Source of the DNA: Prado023 sp963798745 | Lineage (GTDB): Bacteria; Actinomycetota; Actinomycetes; S36-B12; CAIYMF01 | Reading direction: 5' to 3' | Length of the DNA: 64,000 nucleotides | Assembly (NCBI GenBank): GCA_963798745.1 | Contig: CAWCUF010000003.1 | Location: forward strand, 1-64,000 | In this document: positions 35,303 to 43,687 of the stretch, in pieces | Position numbering within the stretch: the first letter of the stretch is position 1 | Layout: the number at the start of each line of letters is the position of its first letter | Translations under genes and position numbers: made by a program | The notes under the pieces: generated by a model | What the model saw: the letters and a program-made list of their open reading frames with translations, nothing else | Database searches by the model: none | What the model was told of the DNA's origin: nothing

Positions 35303-36811
35303 TCAGTGATGCTGTGCGCCGCCCGCCGGCAAACGCAATCTGAAGCAGGTTCGCCCGGGCTCACTCGTCAGATCGATCTGCCCACCGTGCGCGGCGGTGA
35401 CGGCGGCCACGATTGCCAGGCCCAACCCGGTGCTCCCAGCGGCGCGGGTTCGTGAGGCCTGCCCCCGGACGAATCTCTCGAAGAGCTCGGGTTGCAGCTC
35501 GTCCGGGATCCCCGGACCGTCGTCGCAGACCTCGATCAGCGCGCCGCCCGCTGCGTCCGCGATGTTGTGCACGGAAACGGTGACCGACGAGCCGACCGGA
35601 GTGTGCACCCGCGCGTTCGAGGTCAGGTTCGCCAGCACCTGGTGCAGCCGGTGTTCGTCGCCGATGATCGTCACTGGCTCCTCCGGAAGGTCGAGCTCCC
35701 AGTGGTGGTCCGGGGCGGCGGCGCGCGCGTCGTTGACCACGTCGATCACCAGACGGGTGAGATCGACCTCGTCGGCGGCGAGCGGGCGTCCGGAGTCCAG
35801 TCGGGCCAGCAGCAGGAGGTCGTCGACGAGCGTTGCCATGCGTCCGGCCTCTGCCCCGATCCGCTCCAGCGCCTGGGAGATCGTCTGGGGCAGGGGCTCC
35901 GGGTAGCGCTGGGCCAGTTGGGCGTAACCGCCGATGACGGTGACCGGCGTGCGGAGCTCGTGGCTGGCATCGGCCACGAAACGACGGAGCCGTTCCTCCG
36001 TCGCGTGACGCTGCGCCAAGGACGACTCCACGTGAGCCAGGAGCAGATTCAGTGCCCCCGCCACCTGACCGGCCTCGGACCGGGGGTCGACATCCGTGAC
36101 GCGCCGCGACAGGGCGACGACCCCGGTGCCCAACGGCTGGTCGGCGACCCAGTTCGCCGTTCTGGCCACGCGGCGCAGGGGACGTAGGGACGACCTGACG
36201 AACACGGCCCCTGCCACCCCAGCCAGGGCGATCACGATGACGAACACGACAACTTCGATGCCGACCAGGCGGGCCATGGTCTCGCGCAGATCGTGCACCG
36301 GGAGCCCTACGATGAGCACCCGGTCGGGGGGGCCGGCCATCGCCAGGAGCCGGTACGCCCCCGAGGTGAGGGTCTCGGTCCGGGGAGGACCCCCCACCGG
36401 CAGCGCGGCCAGGGTGGCCGCGTCGGCCTCGTCGATGGTCTTCGGGCCGCCGGCGATGACATAGGCGTCCTGGACCTGACCGCCCTCGACCAGGACGGCA
36501 AGGGTCCCCGACGTCAGACCCGGTACCTCACCAAGCTCCACCTCCTGCCGCGGGATCCCGTCGCTGGCGGAGCTGGCGGACTCGTCCCCGTCGTTCGGCG
36601 CACGCTCCAAGCTTTCATGGAGGCGGGCGGCGGATGCGATCAACTGGGCGTCGAGTTGGTCGAGCAGGAACCGCTGCAGTCCAACCGCAGTCGCTGCAGC
36701 GATCAGCACGCAGGCCACCGTCAGGAGCAGCACGATGCCGGCGGTCAACCGCAGCTGCAGGGTCCCGCGCCCGAATCGGGACGGCACCTCCGTTCCACTC
36801 ACGACCTTCAC
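35303..36811 (-). CDS. sensor histidine kinase (TcrY-like)
   Basis: 502 residues. The first membrane helix is about residues 22-45 (GIVLLLTVACVLIAAATAV), an extracytoplasmic sensor covers 46-180 and a second helix 183-205. HAMP then HisKA follow, with His284 in DASHELRTPV. The ATPase domain has the N-box NLTSNARVHTP, G1 DDGPGIP and G2 STGLGLAIV. It autophosphorylates and passes phosphate to the regulator encoded upstream, whose TGA overlaps this GTG start. It is the last gene of the flavin/heme redox operon, so it may sense the state of that pathway. Confidence 0.93.
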   Translation of the reverse strand: MKVVSGTEVPSRFGRGTLQLRLTAGIVLLLTVACVLIAAATAVGLQRFLLDQLDAQLIASAARLHESLERAPNDGDESASSASDGIPRQEVELGEVPGLTSGTLAVLVEGGQVQDAYVIAGGPKTIDEADAATLAALPVGGPPRTETLTSGAYRLLAMAGPPDRVLIVGLPVHDLRETMARLVGIEVVVFVIVIALAGVAGAVFVRSSLRPLRRVARTANWVADQPLGTGVVALSRRVTDVDPRSEAGQVAGALNLLLAHVESSLAQRHATEERLRRFVADASHELRTPVTVIGGYAQLAQRYPEPLPQTISQALERIGAEAGRMATLVDDLLLLARLDSGRPLAADEVDLTRLVIDVVNDARAAAPDHHWELDLPEEPVTIIGDEHRLHQVLANLTSNARVHTPVGSSVTVSVHNIADAAGGALIEVCDDGPGIPDELQPELFERFVRGQASRTRAAGSTGLGLAIVAAVTAAHGGQIDLTSEPGRTCFRLRLPAGGAQHH

Positions 36812-37542
36812 GCAGGCGGCCTCAGGACGTAGCCCACACCACGCACCGTGTGGATGAGCGGCTCCCGGCCTGCGTCGATCTTGCGGCGCAGGTAGGAGAT
36901 GTAGATCTCCACCACATGGGCTCGGCCACCGTAGTCGTAGTTCCAGACCCGATCGAGGATCTGGTCCTTGCGCATCACCTTGCGCGCGTTGCGCATCAGG
37001 AATCTGAGCAGTTCGAACTCCGTGGCAGTCAGCTCGATGAGGTCCCCACCGCGGCGCACCTCGTGGGCATCCTCATCCAGCGTGAGGTCGGCGACCTGCA
37101 GGACGTTCTGCCCCTCCGGGGCCCCCAGCCCCGACCGGCGCACGAGGCCACGCAGCCTGGCGAGCAACTCCTCCAGCGCGAAGGGTTTGGTGACGTAGTC
37201 GTCGGCACCGGCCGTGATCCCGGCGACCCGGTCCTCGACCGCGTCGCGGGCGGTGAGGAACAGCACGCACATGTCGGCGTTCTCGGCGTGGATTCGCCTC
37301 AGCACCTCGAAGCCGTCGAAGTCGGGCAGCATCACATCGAGCACGGCCACGTCGGGGCGGAAGTCACGGGCCTGGCGAACCGCTGAGGTCCCGTCGGAGG
37401 CCGTGCGCACCTCCCAGCCATCCATCCGCAGCACGCTGGCCAGCAGGTCCGCGAGACTCGGCTCGTCGTCGACGACCAGGGCACGCAGCGGGGTCCCGTC
37501 GTGTCGCCTGGGTAGGGGCGGCAGGGCGTCGGGCGGGGTCAT
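36808..37542 (-). CDS. OmpR/PhoB-type response regulator (TcrX-like)
   Basis: 244 residues from ATG 37542. The receiver has the acidic pair VVDDEPSL, the phosphoacceptor Asp69 in VAVLDVMLPD, and the Thr/Lys switch in LFLTARD and YVTKPF. The C-terminal winged helix includes LTATEFELLRFLMRNARKVM and EIYISYLRRKID. It lies 16 bases downstream of the ferredoxin gene and overlaps the kinase gene by four bases. Its targets probably include this operon, inferred from linkage. Confidence 0.94.
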   Translation of the reverse strand: MTPPDALPPLPRRHDGTPLRALVVDDEPSLADLLASVLRMDGWEVRTASDGTSAVRQARDFRPDVAVLDVMLPDFDGFEVLRRIHAENADMCVLFLTARDAVEDRVAGITAGADDYVTKPFALEELLARLRGLVRRSGLGAPEGQNVLQVADLTLDEDAHEVRRGGDLIELTATEFELLRFLMRNARKVMRKDQILDRVWNYDYGGRAHVVEIYISYLRRKIDAGREPLIHTVRGVGYVLRPPA

Positions 37543-37558
37543 GACCGCAGGGTATCCG

Positions 37559-37768
37559 TCAGGCTCGCGGTTCCCGGGCGATCTGCAGCGCGAGCACCGG
37601 GCAGGCGGCAGCAGCCCGCCGCGCGTGCGCCTCGAGCTCGCGCGGCACCGCCCGTTCGGTGACGATCGGGTAGCCCCACTCGTCGATGGAGATTCGCTCG
37701 GGGAGAAGCTCGGCACACACCCCGTGCCCGACGCACAGGATGGGGTTGACCCGGATCTGCATCGTCAT
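37559..37768 (-). CDS. short ferredoxin with three cysteines ([3Fe-4S]-type)
   Basis: 69 residues from ATG 37768. Cys12 and Cys18 are in ILCVGHGVCAE, and Cys56 in AAAACPVLAL. This CxxHGxC...CP pattern is that of the small [3Fe-4S] ferredoxins that serve P450s or flavoproteins. The start codon overlaps the stop of the NuoF-like gene (ATGA), so the two are co-translated. It would accept or donate single electrons between the NuoF-like flavoprotein and another partner. Confidence 0.88.
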   Translation of the reverse strand: MTMQIRVNPILCVGHGVCAELLPERISIDEWGYPIVTERAVPRELEAHARRAAAACPVLALQIAREPRA

Positions 37769-39087
37769 CTCCAGTCCTCGTCCGTTGTGGGCAACCCCCT
37801 GGGAACGGGCAGGAACGGGGCGCGATCGGTCCCGGTGCACTTCCCCCGCTGGTGCCGGTCGACTTCGTCGGAGAACACCGAGAGCGCCGATCGGACGAGC
37901 CGAACGGTGCCATCGGGGTGGTGGCAGGCCCCACGCCCTTCGACCAGCCCCGACCAGCGCCGCACGTTGGCGATCGTCGTCTGCTGCGGGCGCGCACCGG
38001 CGATCTCGTCGAGGCCATGGGCGATCGCCGGCAGCCCGTTCAGGCACGGCCCGCACTGGCCCGCTGACTCGCCTGCGAGGTACCGCACCACTCGGGCCGT
38101 CTCGACCAACCCGCACGAGGACCGCGGCAGCCCGACCAGCACGCCAGCACCGACAGCGGCTCCCAGAGGGCGCAGGTCGGCGTTGGCCATCCGTACTTCG
38201 CGCGCCCGGTCGACCGTCAGCCAGGCCCCGTGGTAGCCGCCCACCAGGACCGCGCCGGTCGCACCACCCGCTGTCAACGGGTCCTGCAGCAGGGCCGTCA
38301 ACGGCTCGCCCAACGGTGCCTCCAGCACCTGGCGGCCCCGCACGGTGTGGATCGTGGTCAGCATCGTGCCGGCCTCGTCTGCAGTCCCTGCCGAGCGGAA
38401 CCACTCGACGCCGTAGCGGGCCAGCAACGCCAGCTGGGCGAGCGTCTCCACGTTCTGGACCAGGGTCGGCGCCCCACGCACACCCGCCTCGAACACCCGC
38501 GGCGGGGTGAACCGGGGCAGCGCCAGCCCACCGCTGACTTTGGTGGCCAGGGCGGACTCCTCCCCGGCGAGGAACCGGTGGGGCGCCTCGACGACCTCGA
38601 CGTACCGACGGTCCAGACCGAGCCGACGCCGGTCGGCGATCAGCCGATCAAGGGTCGCGACCAGCTCCGCGTCCCGGTGCAGGTAGAGCACCAGTCGCCG
38701 AGCCCCCACCGCTTCGCCGGCCAGCTGCAGACCGTCGAGCACCAGATTTGGGCGGACGACCAGCAGGGTGCGGTCCTTCGCCGACGCCGGCTCGCCCTCG
38801 GCACCGTTGCCGACCACCACCGCCCGACGCTTGGCGCCCACGGCTGCCAGCTTGCGGTCGGTCGGGAAGGCGGCCCCCCCACGACCGGTGAGCCCAGCCG
38901 CGGCAGCCAGGTCAGCAAGGGTGTTCCCGGAACCGAGTGCGGGAACCGGACCATAGCTCTGCAGGTGCTCGGCAAGGGATCCACCCCTGCCGACAGCCCC
39001 GACCAGGTGCCCGACTCGCTCGTCAGGCAGGCGGCGGAACTCGGGAGCGATCGCTGTGCTGCCCCGGCGGATCCCGGCGGCGCTCAT
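37765..39087 (-). CDS. NuoF-like (NADH dehydrogenase 51-kDa family) flavoprotein with SLBB domain
   Basis: 440 residues from ATG 39087. FMN/NADH-binding motifs are seen as LTGRGGAAFPTDRK (66-79) and NGAEGEPASAKDR (94-106). The iron-sulfur motif is ESAGQCGPC (340-348) with another Cys388 in RGACHHPDG. In complex I NuoF this reads ESCGxCxPC, so the first cysteine is replaced by alanine; Cys325 nearby might substitute. It probably takes electrons from NADH. Start and stop overlap both neighbours by four bases. Confidence 0.88.
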   Translation of the reverse strand: MSAAGIRRGSTAIAPEFRRLPDERVGHLVGAVGRGGSLAEHLQSYGPVPALGSGNTLADLAAAAGLTGRGGAAFPTDRKLAAVGAKRRAVVVGNGAEGEPASAKDRTLLVVRPNLVLDGLQLAGEAVGARRLVLYLHRDAELVATLDRLIADRRRLGLDRRYVEVVEAPHRFLAGEESALATKVSGGLALPRFTPPRVFEAGVRGAPTLVQNVETLAQLALLARYGVEWFRSAGTADEAGTMLTTIHTVRGRQVLEAPLGEPLTALLQDPLTAGGATGAVLVGGYHGAWLTVDRAREVRMANADLRPLGAAVGAGVLVGLPRSSCGLVETARVVRYLAGESAGQCGPCLNGLPAIAHGLDEIAGARPQQTTIANVRRWSGLVEGRGACHHPDGTVRLVRSALSVFSDEVDRHQRGKCTGTDRAPFLPVPRGLPTTDEDWR

Positions 39088-39734
39088 CGTCGCCGACCTG
39101 CGCTCTGGAGGGCGGCTGGCGGTTGCGGCGGAGTCGGGCGCTGCACTGCAGGTCGCCGGCTGAGTCGGACCGCGACCCTCCCCGCGCGCGGAGTCTCGGC
39201 CAGGGCACGAGCACCTCGCCACGCCGCGGCGACGGCAACTGCCACCGAAGCGCCGACCGTCAGAACCAGCAGGGGGCCGGACCGAAGGTCCGTGCCGGCC
39301 CCGATGCCGTGCGCCAGAGCCACCGGCCACATCGCGTAGGCCAGCCAGTGGATCGCTCGCCACGTCCCCTGCTTCATCCGCAGGCGCAGCAGGCTGGTGA
39401 CGATCAGGGCCACCAGCAGGTCGAACGCGACCGCGCCGAGGCCGACCCAGAGCGGCCTGTACGTGCCACCCCACGGGACGATCACGCTGATCCAGTCGAT
39501 GGTCACGTAGGGATCCAGTACGACCGACACGATGTGCACGGCGAGGAACACCACGGACAGCAGTGAGATGTTGCGGTGCAGTCCCGTCACGGCGAAGCCC
39601 GGAAGGCCCGGCAGGCGTCCACCGCGCTTGACCAGGACTCCCAGGAGCACGACTGCAGTCAGCAGAAGCAGGCTCGTGATCCCGGTCGCTCGGCTGGCGT
39701 ACCACAGGGCGCCGGTCTGGGTAAGGGCGCTCAC
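39084..39734 (-). CDS. ferric reductase-like transmembrane (b-heme) protein
   Basis: 216 residues from GTG 39734, which overlaps the ApbE stop (GTGA). Five or six membrane helices carry four histidines: His53 in GLHRN, His67 in LAVHIVS, His129 in RAIHWLAY and His142 in ALAHGIG. Two pairs on facing helices would hold two b-hemes, as in ferric reductase and YedZ/MsrQ domains. There is no fused FAD/NADPH domain, so electrons must come from other proteins, most simply the NuoF-like/ferredoxin pair. Confidence 0.88.
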   Translation of the reverse strand: MSALTQTGALWYASRATGITSLLLLTAVVLLGVLVKRGGRLPGLPGFAVTGLHRNISLLSVVFLAVHIVSVVLDPYVTIDWISVIVPWGGTYRPLWVGLGAVAFDLLVALIVTSLLRLRMKQGTWRAIHWLAYAMWPVALAHGIGAGTDLRSGPLLVLTVGASVAVAVAAAWRGARALAETPRAGRVAVRLSRRPAVQRPTPPQPPAALQSAGRRR

Positions 39735-40705
39735 GCTGTCACCTCCTCGGAGTCGGGCCACCCGTTGAGGGTCCGTACGCGCGGAACGAGTTCGTCGGGC
39801 ACGGCGCGGGCCAGCCGTGCCGGCAGGCCGAGGCCGGTCAGCCACGCAACGGCACCGGCGCCCCGGATGATCGCCGTGGTGCTGGCGACGTTGGCCGCCA
39901 GACAGGTGTCAGCGGCAACGGTGACGGTGCCCCAGACCTCCGCGGCAGGAGATCCTGTGGCCGGGTCGAGGATGTGGTGCAGGACTGATCCGCCGCGCTG
40001 CCAGCGGCGGGCGGCGGTGCTGGACGTGGCCAGGCCTCCTGAGGAGATGGCCACGAGGCAAGTCGACCCACCAGCGGGCTCCAGCTCGGGATCCCCCGCC
40101 ACGTCCTGCACCCGCACGACCCAGCCGCCCGCAGGCGCCTCCCCCGCCACCGCGATGTCCCCACCCAGGCTCACCAGCACGCCGCACCCGCAGGCGGCGG
40201 AGATCCGCTGCGCAGCGAGGTCGGCACAGCGCGCCTTGGCGGTCGCCCCGAGGTCCAGCACTGTGCCTTCGGGCACCCGCACAGTGCAGGCGAGGGGGTC
40301 GAGGTCGATCTCTTGCCACGAGGAAGCACGGCGGACCTGGACGGGCAGGCGCGCCGAAGTGTCGGCGGAGCCTGCGGTGGCAACCTCGGAGAAGTCGCGG
40401 TCATAGCCGGCTGCCGCGAGCTCCGTTCCCATGGTTGGATCCAGGGACCCGCTGGTGAACGACGCCGCATCCAGGGCGACGCGGACCGCATCGGCCAGGG
40501 TCCTGCTGACCGAGATGGGCCGACCGGCCGCGGTGGACAGGGACGAGACCTCCGAATCCGCACGGAATCGGCTGGCGGCACGGTCGAGGGCATCGAGGTC
40601 CTCGACCAGCATCCGTCCCGCGACGTCGAGCGCGGCTGGGTCGGTGACGACGAGCCGCACGTCGCAGCCGAGTGCCGTCCACGATGCTCCCGCAACCGGC
40701 GCCAT
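39731..40705 (-). CDS. apbE: FAD:protein FMN transferase
   Basis: 324 residues with the ApbE layout: RFRADSEVSSLSTAAG near the start, SLDPTMGTELAAAGYDRDF, the Mg/FAD region LDLGATAKARCADLAAQR, VSLGGDIAVAGEAP and the C-terminal HILDPATGSPA with VWGTVTVAADTCLAAN. It moves FMN from FAD onto a Ser/Thr of target proteins. No signal peptide is visible, unlike lipoprotein ApbE forms. Its start overlaps the preceding small gene. It marks the operon as flavin-based. Confidence 0.93.
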   Translation of the reverse strand: MAPVAGASWTALGCDVRLVVTDPAALDVAGRMLVEDLDALDRAASRFRADSEVSSLSTAAGRPISVSRTLADAVRVALDAASFTSGSLDPTMGTELAAAGYDRDFSEVATAGSADTSARLPVQVRRASSWQEIDLDPLACTVRVPEGTVLDLGATAKARCADLAAQRISAACGCGVLVSLGGDIAVAGEAPAGGWVVRVQDVAGDPELEPAGGSTCLVAISSGGLATSSTAARRWQRGGSVLHHILDPATGSPAAEVWGTVTVAADTCLAANVASTTAIIRGAGAVAWLTGLGLPARLARAVPDELVPRVRTLNGWPDSEEVTA

Positions 40706-41040
40706 CAGGAGGCCCCGGTGGTCGCCTGGGGAGCCCGGGTGGTCGCCTGCGGCACCTGGACCGGGGCCGTCGGCTGGGCCGCCTTCGAAGTCGACGGGAC
40801 CTGCACCGCAGCGCTGGCCACCGGGTTCGAACCCGGGCTCCCTGCGGCGGCGAGGCCAGCGGCAAGACCGGCGCTGCCGACTGCCGCCGCGAGGCCAACA
40901 ATCCCTGTCAACGAGGTCAGCCGGGCCAACCCGAGATCCCGTTGCTCTGTTGCCTTCGCTACCTGCCTTGCTGTGTTGTGGCCACCCACGGTTCCGTCTC
41001 CGAATCGATCACGCAGTGGCTGGGGGCCATCTGCGGCCAT
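40705..41040 (-). CDS. small single-TM protein, first gene of the flavin/heme operon
   Basis: 111 residues from ATG 41040. A basic cytoplasmic N-terminus (HNTARQVAKATEQRD) is followed by a hydrophobic Gly/Ala segment near LTGIVGLAAAVGSAGLAAGL. The tail is Pro/Gln/Thr-rich, ends QATTGAS, and would be extracytoplasmic. The position is where an FMN-binding protein often lies in ApbE operons, but no FMN_bind domain is present. The final TGAS resembles the [S/T]GA[S/T] flavinylation core; this may be chance. The stop overlaps the ApbE start. Confidence 0.7.
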   Translation of the reverse strand: MAADGPQPLRDRFGDGTVGGHNTARQVAKATEQRDLGLARLTSLTGIVGLAAAVGSAGLAAGLAAAGSPGSNPVASAAVQVPSTSKAAQPTAPVQVPQATTRAPQATTGAS

Positions 41041-41590
41041 CACGAACGGCCAACCGGCCGACGCGTTGATTCGAGTCTGGGTCAGCAACCTCCGCAGTTC
41101 CTTGCACGAACTTCTCAGTCGTCTCTGAATCCGCCAACGCTACGCGGTCGACGAGGTGGGCAACCGGCTGCTGTCTCGCCGACCAGGGGGCGGCGAGGCC
41201 GTCCGCCGGTGATTCGCCCAAGGTGACGTGTCGACCGATCACTCGTCCCAGAGACGGATCGTGTCCGCCACCCGGCGCCACCGGGCGGCCGGGCGCCGGA
41301 CCTCCGTGGCCGCCTGATCGGCGGCCAGCCACACCCCAGCCTGACACGGCGACACGCCAACGGGGCGCGGCACAGCCCACCAATGGCAGTGGAAGTGTTC
41401 TGATTCCTGCCCACAACCACGCAGCTGAACTGAGCGAGCCTCGTTCGCCTGATCCTCCCGGGACCGCCGACCTGCTGCGGCTGTGGTGGGGGGCTGGCCG
41501 CCTCCGCCGTCCTATGACACAGTGTCAACACCAGACCGTGCACCCGAGGGGCTGCACCCACAGCAGATCAGGAGCGAGCTGGCGGTCGCC
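41041..41590. other. divergent intergenic region with a protein-end scrap
   Basis: It must contain the promoter of the seven-gene minus-strand operon; no clear hexamers were found. At about 41243-41340 the minus strand reads VWLAADQAATEVRRPAARW, RVADTIRLWDE and a stop, which looks like the end of a lost gene. No repeat copy. Confidence 0.4.
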
Positions 41591-42166
41591 ATGGGCAGCG
41601 AATACCCGGTCAGGCCCCCCGACTCGCCCGACTCGCACCAATCCGCCGTCCACCCGGTGCCTGGGTGGCGGTCCCGATGGCGGGCTTGGTTCGCCACCGG
41701 GGACGCCCTCGATCGCACCTTCGCGGTCGGGATCATCGCCAAGGGCCTCGACGGGATCATCGAGATCCTCGGCGGGCTGCTGCTGGTGCTGGCCACCCCG
41801 GACGCGATCCGCCGAGTCCTGGAGGCACTGACCCGCGGGGAGCTTGCCGAGGACCCGACTGACTTCCTGGCCACCCGCCTGCTGCACCTGTCCGCCTCCG
41901 ACAGCCTCACCACAGGCGGGTTGCGGTTCGCCGCGATCTACCTGCTCGCCCACGGCGTGGTCAAGGTAGTCCTCGTCGCCGCCGTCCTTCGGGGCAAGTT
42001 GTGGGCCTACCCGTGGATGATCGGATTCCTGCTCCTGTTCATCGGATACCAGCTCTACCGGATCGCCGTGGACCCCACCGCTGGGATGATCGCCCTGACC
42101 GTCTTCGACGCCGTCCTCACCTGGCTGGCGGTCCGCGAATGGCGACGACACCGCCACGCCCCGTAG
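41591..42166 (+). CDS. DUF2127 family membrane protein
   Basis: About 191 residues. After a polar N-terminus come DRTFAVGIIAKGLDGIIEIL, then LRFAAIYLLAHGVVKVVLVA and WAYPWMIGFLLLFIGYQLY, which are the DUF2127 helices with the conserved HGVVK. Function is unknown; relatives are often near small membrane genes. Starts further upstream (41483, 41522) are possible, but the added residues are not conserved-looking. Confidence 0.82.
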   Translation: MGSEYPVRPPDSPDSHQSAVHPVPGWRSRWRAWFATGDALDRTFAVGIIAKGLDGIIEILGGLLLVLATPDAIRRVLEALTRGELAEDPTDFLATRLLHLSASDSLTTGGLRFAAIYLLAHGVVKVVLVAAVLRGKLWAYPWMIGFLLLFIGYQLYRIAVDPTAGMIALTVFDAVLTWLAVREWRRHRHAP

Positions 42167-42180
42167 GAACCGGACTCGAA

Positions 42181-42299
42181 CAGCCCCCACGATCACGCTC
42201 TTCCCGTTGCCGGGCCCACCCGAGACGATCGCCACCGTCTTGGAGTCCGCCGCCAGGGCACCCTCCACCTCTTCCCGTGAATCCGGGGGGTGATCAGTC
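42181..42299 (-). pseudogene. DUF2075-type P-loop ATPase fragment
   Basis: The minus strand reads SREEVEGALAADSKTVAIVS followed by GGPGNGKSVIVGAVR, a Walker A with the lead-in typical of DUF2075 and related helicase-like ATPases. Nothing of the remaining several hundred residues is present between its ends. Confidence 0.5.
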
Positions 42300-42306
42300 T
42301 GGCTGG

Positions 42307-43203
42307 TTACTTGCGATGCACCTGCTGCGCCCGCTCGGCCAGGGCAAGGCGGGCCGCGTCGTCGTACCCCATCGGATCGAACGGCACCAGGGCGCGGATC
42401 GAGTCGTCGCGGACCACAACCTCGTTGGTCATCGAGTCCACCAACGCGCGCGCCGTCTGAGTGTCGACGTCTGTGACCAGGGCAAGCCAAAGCGACGACA
42501 GTTGCGGGGTCAGCAGCGGCACCGGCACCACGAGGAACTTGCGCCCCTGGATCTGCGCGACGCGGCGCATCATGGTGACGTACTCCAGCACCTCGGGACC
42601 GCCGATGTCGAAGGCGCGGTCAGTTGCTTCGTGCAGTTCCAGCACTCCGACGAGGTAGCGAACCACATCATCGATAGCGATCGGTTGGGTACGCGTGCGG
42701 ACCCAGCGTGGGGTGATCATGGCCGGCAGGTGCTCGACCAGCTGGCGGGTCAGCTCCCATGAGATACCCCCATGTCCGACGATGATGCCGGCGCGCAACG
42801 TGGTCACCGGTACGCCCGCACAGCCCAGCAGCTGTTCCACTCCGCGGCGGCTGCGCAGGTGCGCGGACAGGTCATCGTCATCGTCTCCAAGCCCGCCGAG
42901 ATAGACGATGCGCTGCAGCCCAGCCGCGGCGGCGGCCTCCGCGAACGCCCTTGCTGCGTCTGCGTCCTTACGCTCGAAGTCGGGGGAGTCCAGCGAGTGC
43001 ACCAGGTAGTACGCGGCCTGACATCCGGTCAGAGCCTCGTGCAGCGTCGTTGGATCGTGTACGTCGCCATAGACGGCTGCACCTGCGCCCTGATAGGACT
43101 CCGGGTGTCGCGTCATGGCCTGCACATCATGGCCAGCTTCGATCAGAGCTGGGCACAACCGCCTCCCGACGAAGCCCGATGCGCCGGCAACCAGTACCTT
43201 CAC
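42307..43203 (-). CDS. NAD(P)H-binding SDR-type protein (YbjT/NmrA-like)
   Basis: 298 residues from GTG 43203, preferred because GGGAGG lies six bases upstream; ATG 43218 is possible. The Rossmann motif is VAGASGFVGRRLCPALIEAG. GCQAAYYLVHSLDSPDFE, RIVYLGGLGD and DDVVRYLVGVLEL are typical of the atypical SDR group related to complex I assembly and nucleoside-diphosphate-sugar epimerases. The catalytic Tyr-Lys pair is not obvious. Single gene, role unknown. Confidence 0.85.
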   Translation of the reverse strand: MKVLVAGASGFVGRRLCPALIEAGHDVQAMTRHPESYQGAGAAVYGDVHDPTTLHEALTGCQAAYYLVHSLDSPDFERKDADAARAFAEAAAAAGLQRIVYLGGLGDDDDDLSAHLRSRRGVEQLLGCAGVPVTTLRAGIIVGHGGISWELTRQLVEHLPAMITPRWVRTRTQPIAIDDVVRYLVGVLELHEATDRAFDIGGPEVLEYVTMMRRVAQIQGRKFLVVPVPLLTPQLSSLWLALVTDVDTQTARALVDSMTNEVVVRDDSIRALVPFDPMGYDDAARLALAERAQQVHRK

Positions 43204-43687
43204 TGCGGCCTCCCTCATCTGGTTTCCAGTTCGTCTCTGGCACTCCGGGTCCTGGGATTCGTTGACGAGACCGAGGGACTCAGGGGTGCTGTTGCCATCA
43301 TGCTCCGGTCCGCGGTCGATGCCCCGCCAAGGTAGGCCTCGCCGGAGGGCTTCGGCCGACAGCGGGCTCAGAGAACGAACCGTGGAGCGAGAGGCGTCCC
43401 AGCAGCCGATCCACGACTTCCCCGCGCTGGCAGCGTGCGGTGAGCTCCTCGCCATGCTCGGCGATGTCGATTCCCACGACCCGAACGGTGGCGCCGACCA
43501 CGGTGGCGGTGGTGCACCCTTCGATGTTGGCACACCCACGCCCCAGCCGCAGGGTCCCAGGCCCTGGTCGGCCTCGCCGGCCCGGCGCAGGTGGGTCGCT
43601 GACCATCTGGCGGGCCTCTCCCCCTGGTTCGCAACTGCCCCGGGGGCTGATGGCGTCGGCGTAGGGTCGCCTTGGAGGTGGAGGTCC
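43204..43687. other. intergenic region with one coding-like minus-strand frame
   Basis: At about 43370-43530 the minus strand reads TTATVVGATVRVVGIDIAEH and GEELTARCQRGEVVDRLLG, which has protein-like composition but no start codon I can defend and no known family. The plus strand near 43662 has TAGGGT, and GGAGGTGGAGGT before ATG 43688, which serve the next gene. Confidence 0.4.
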
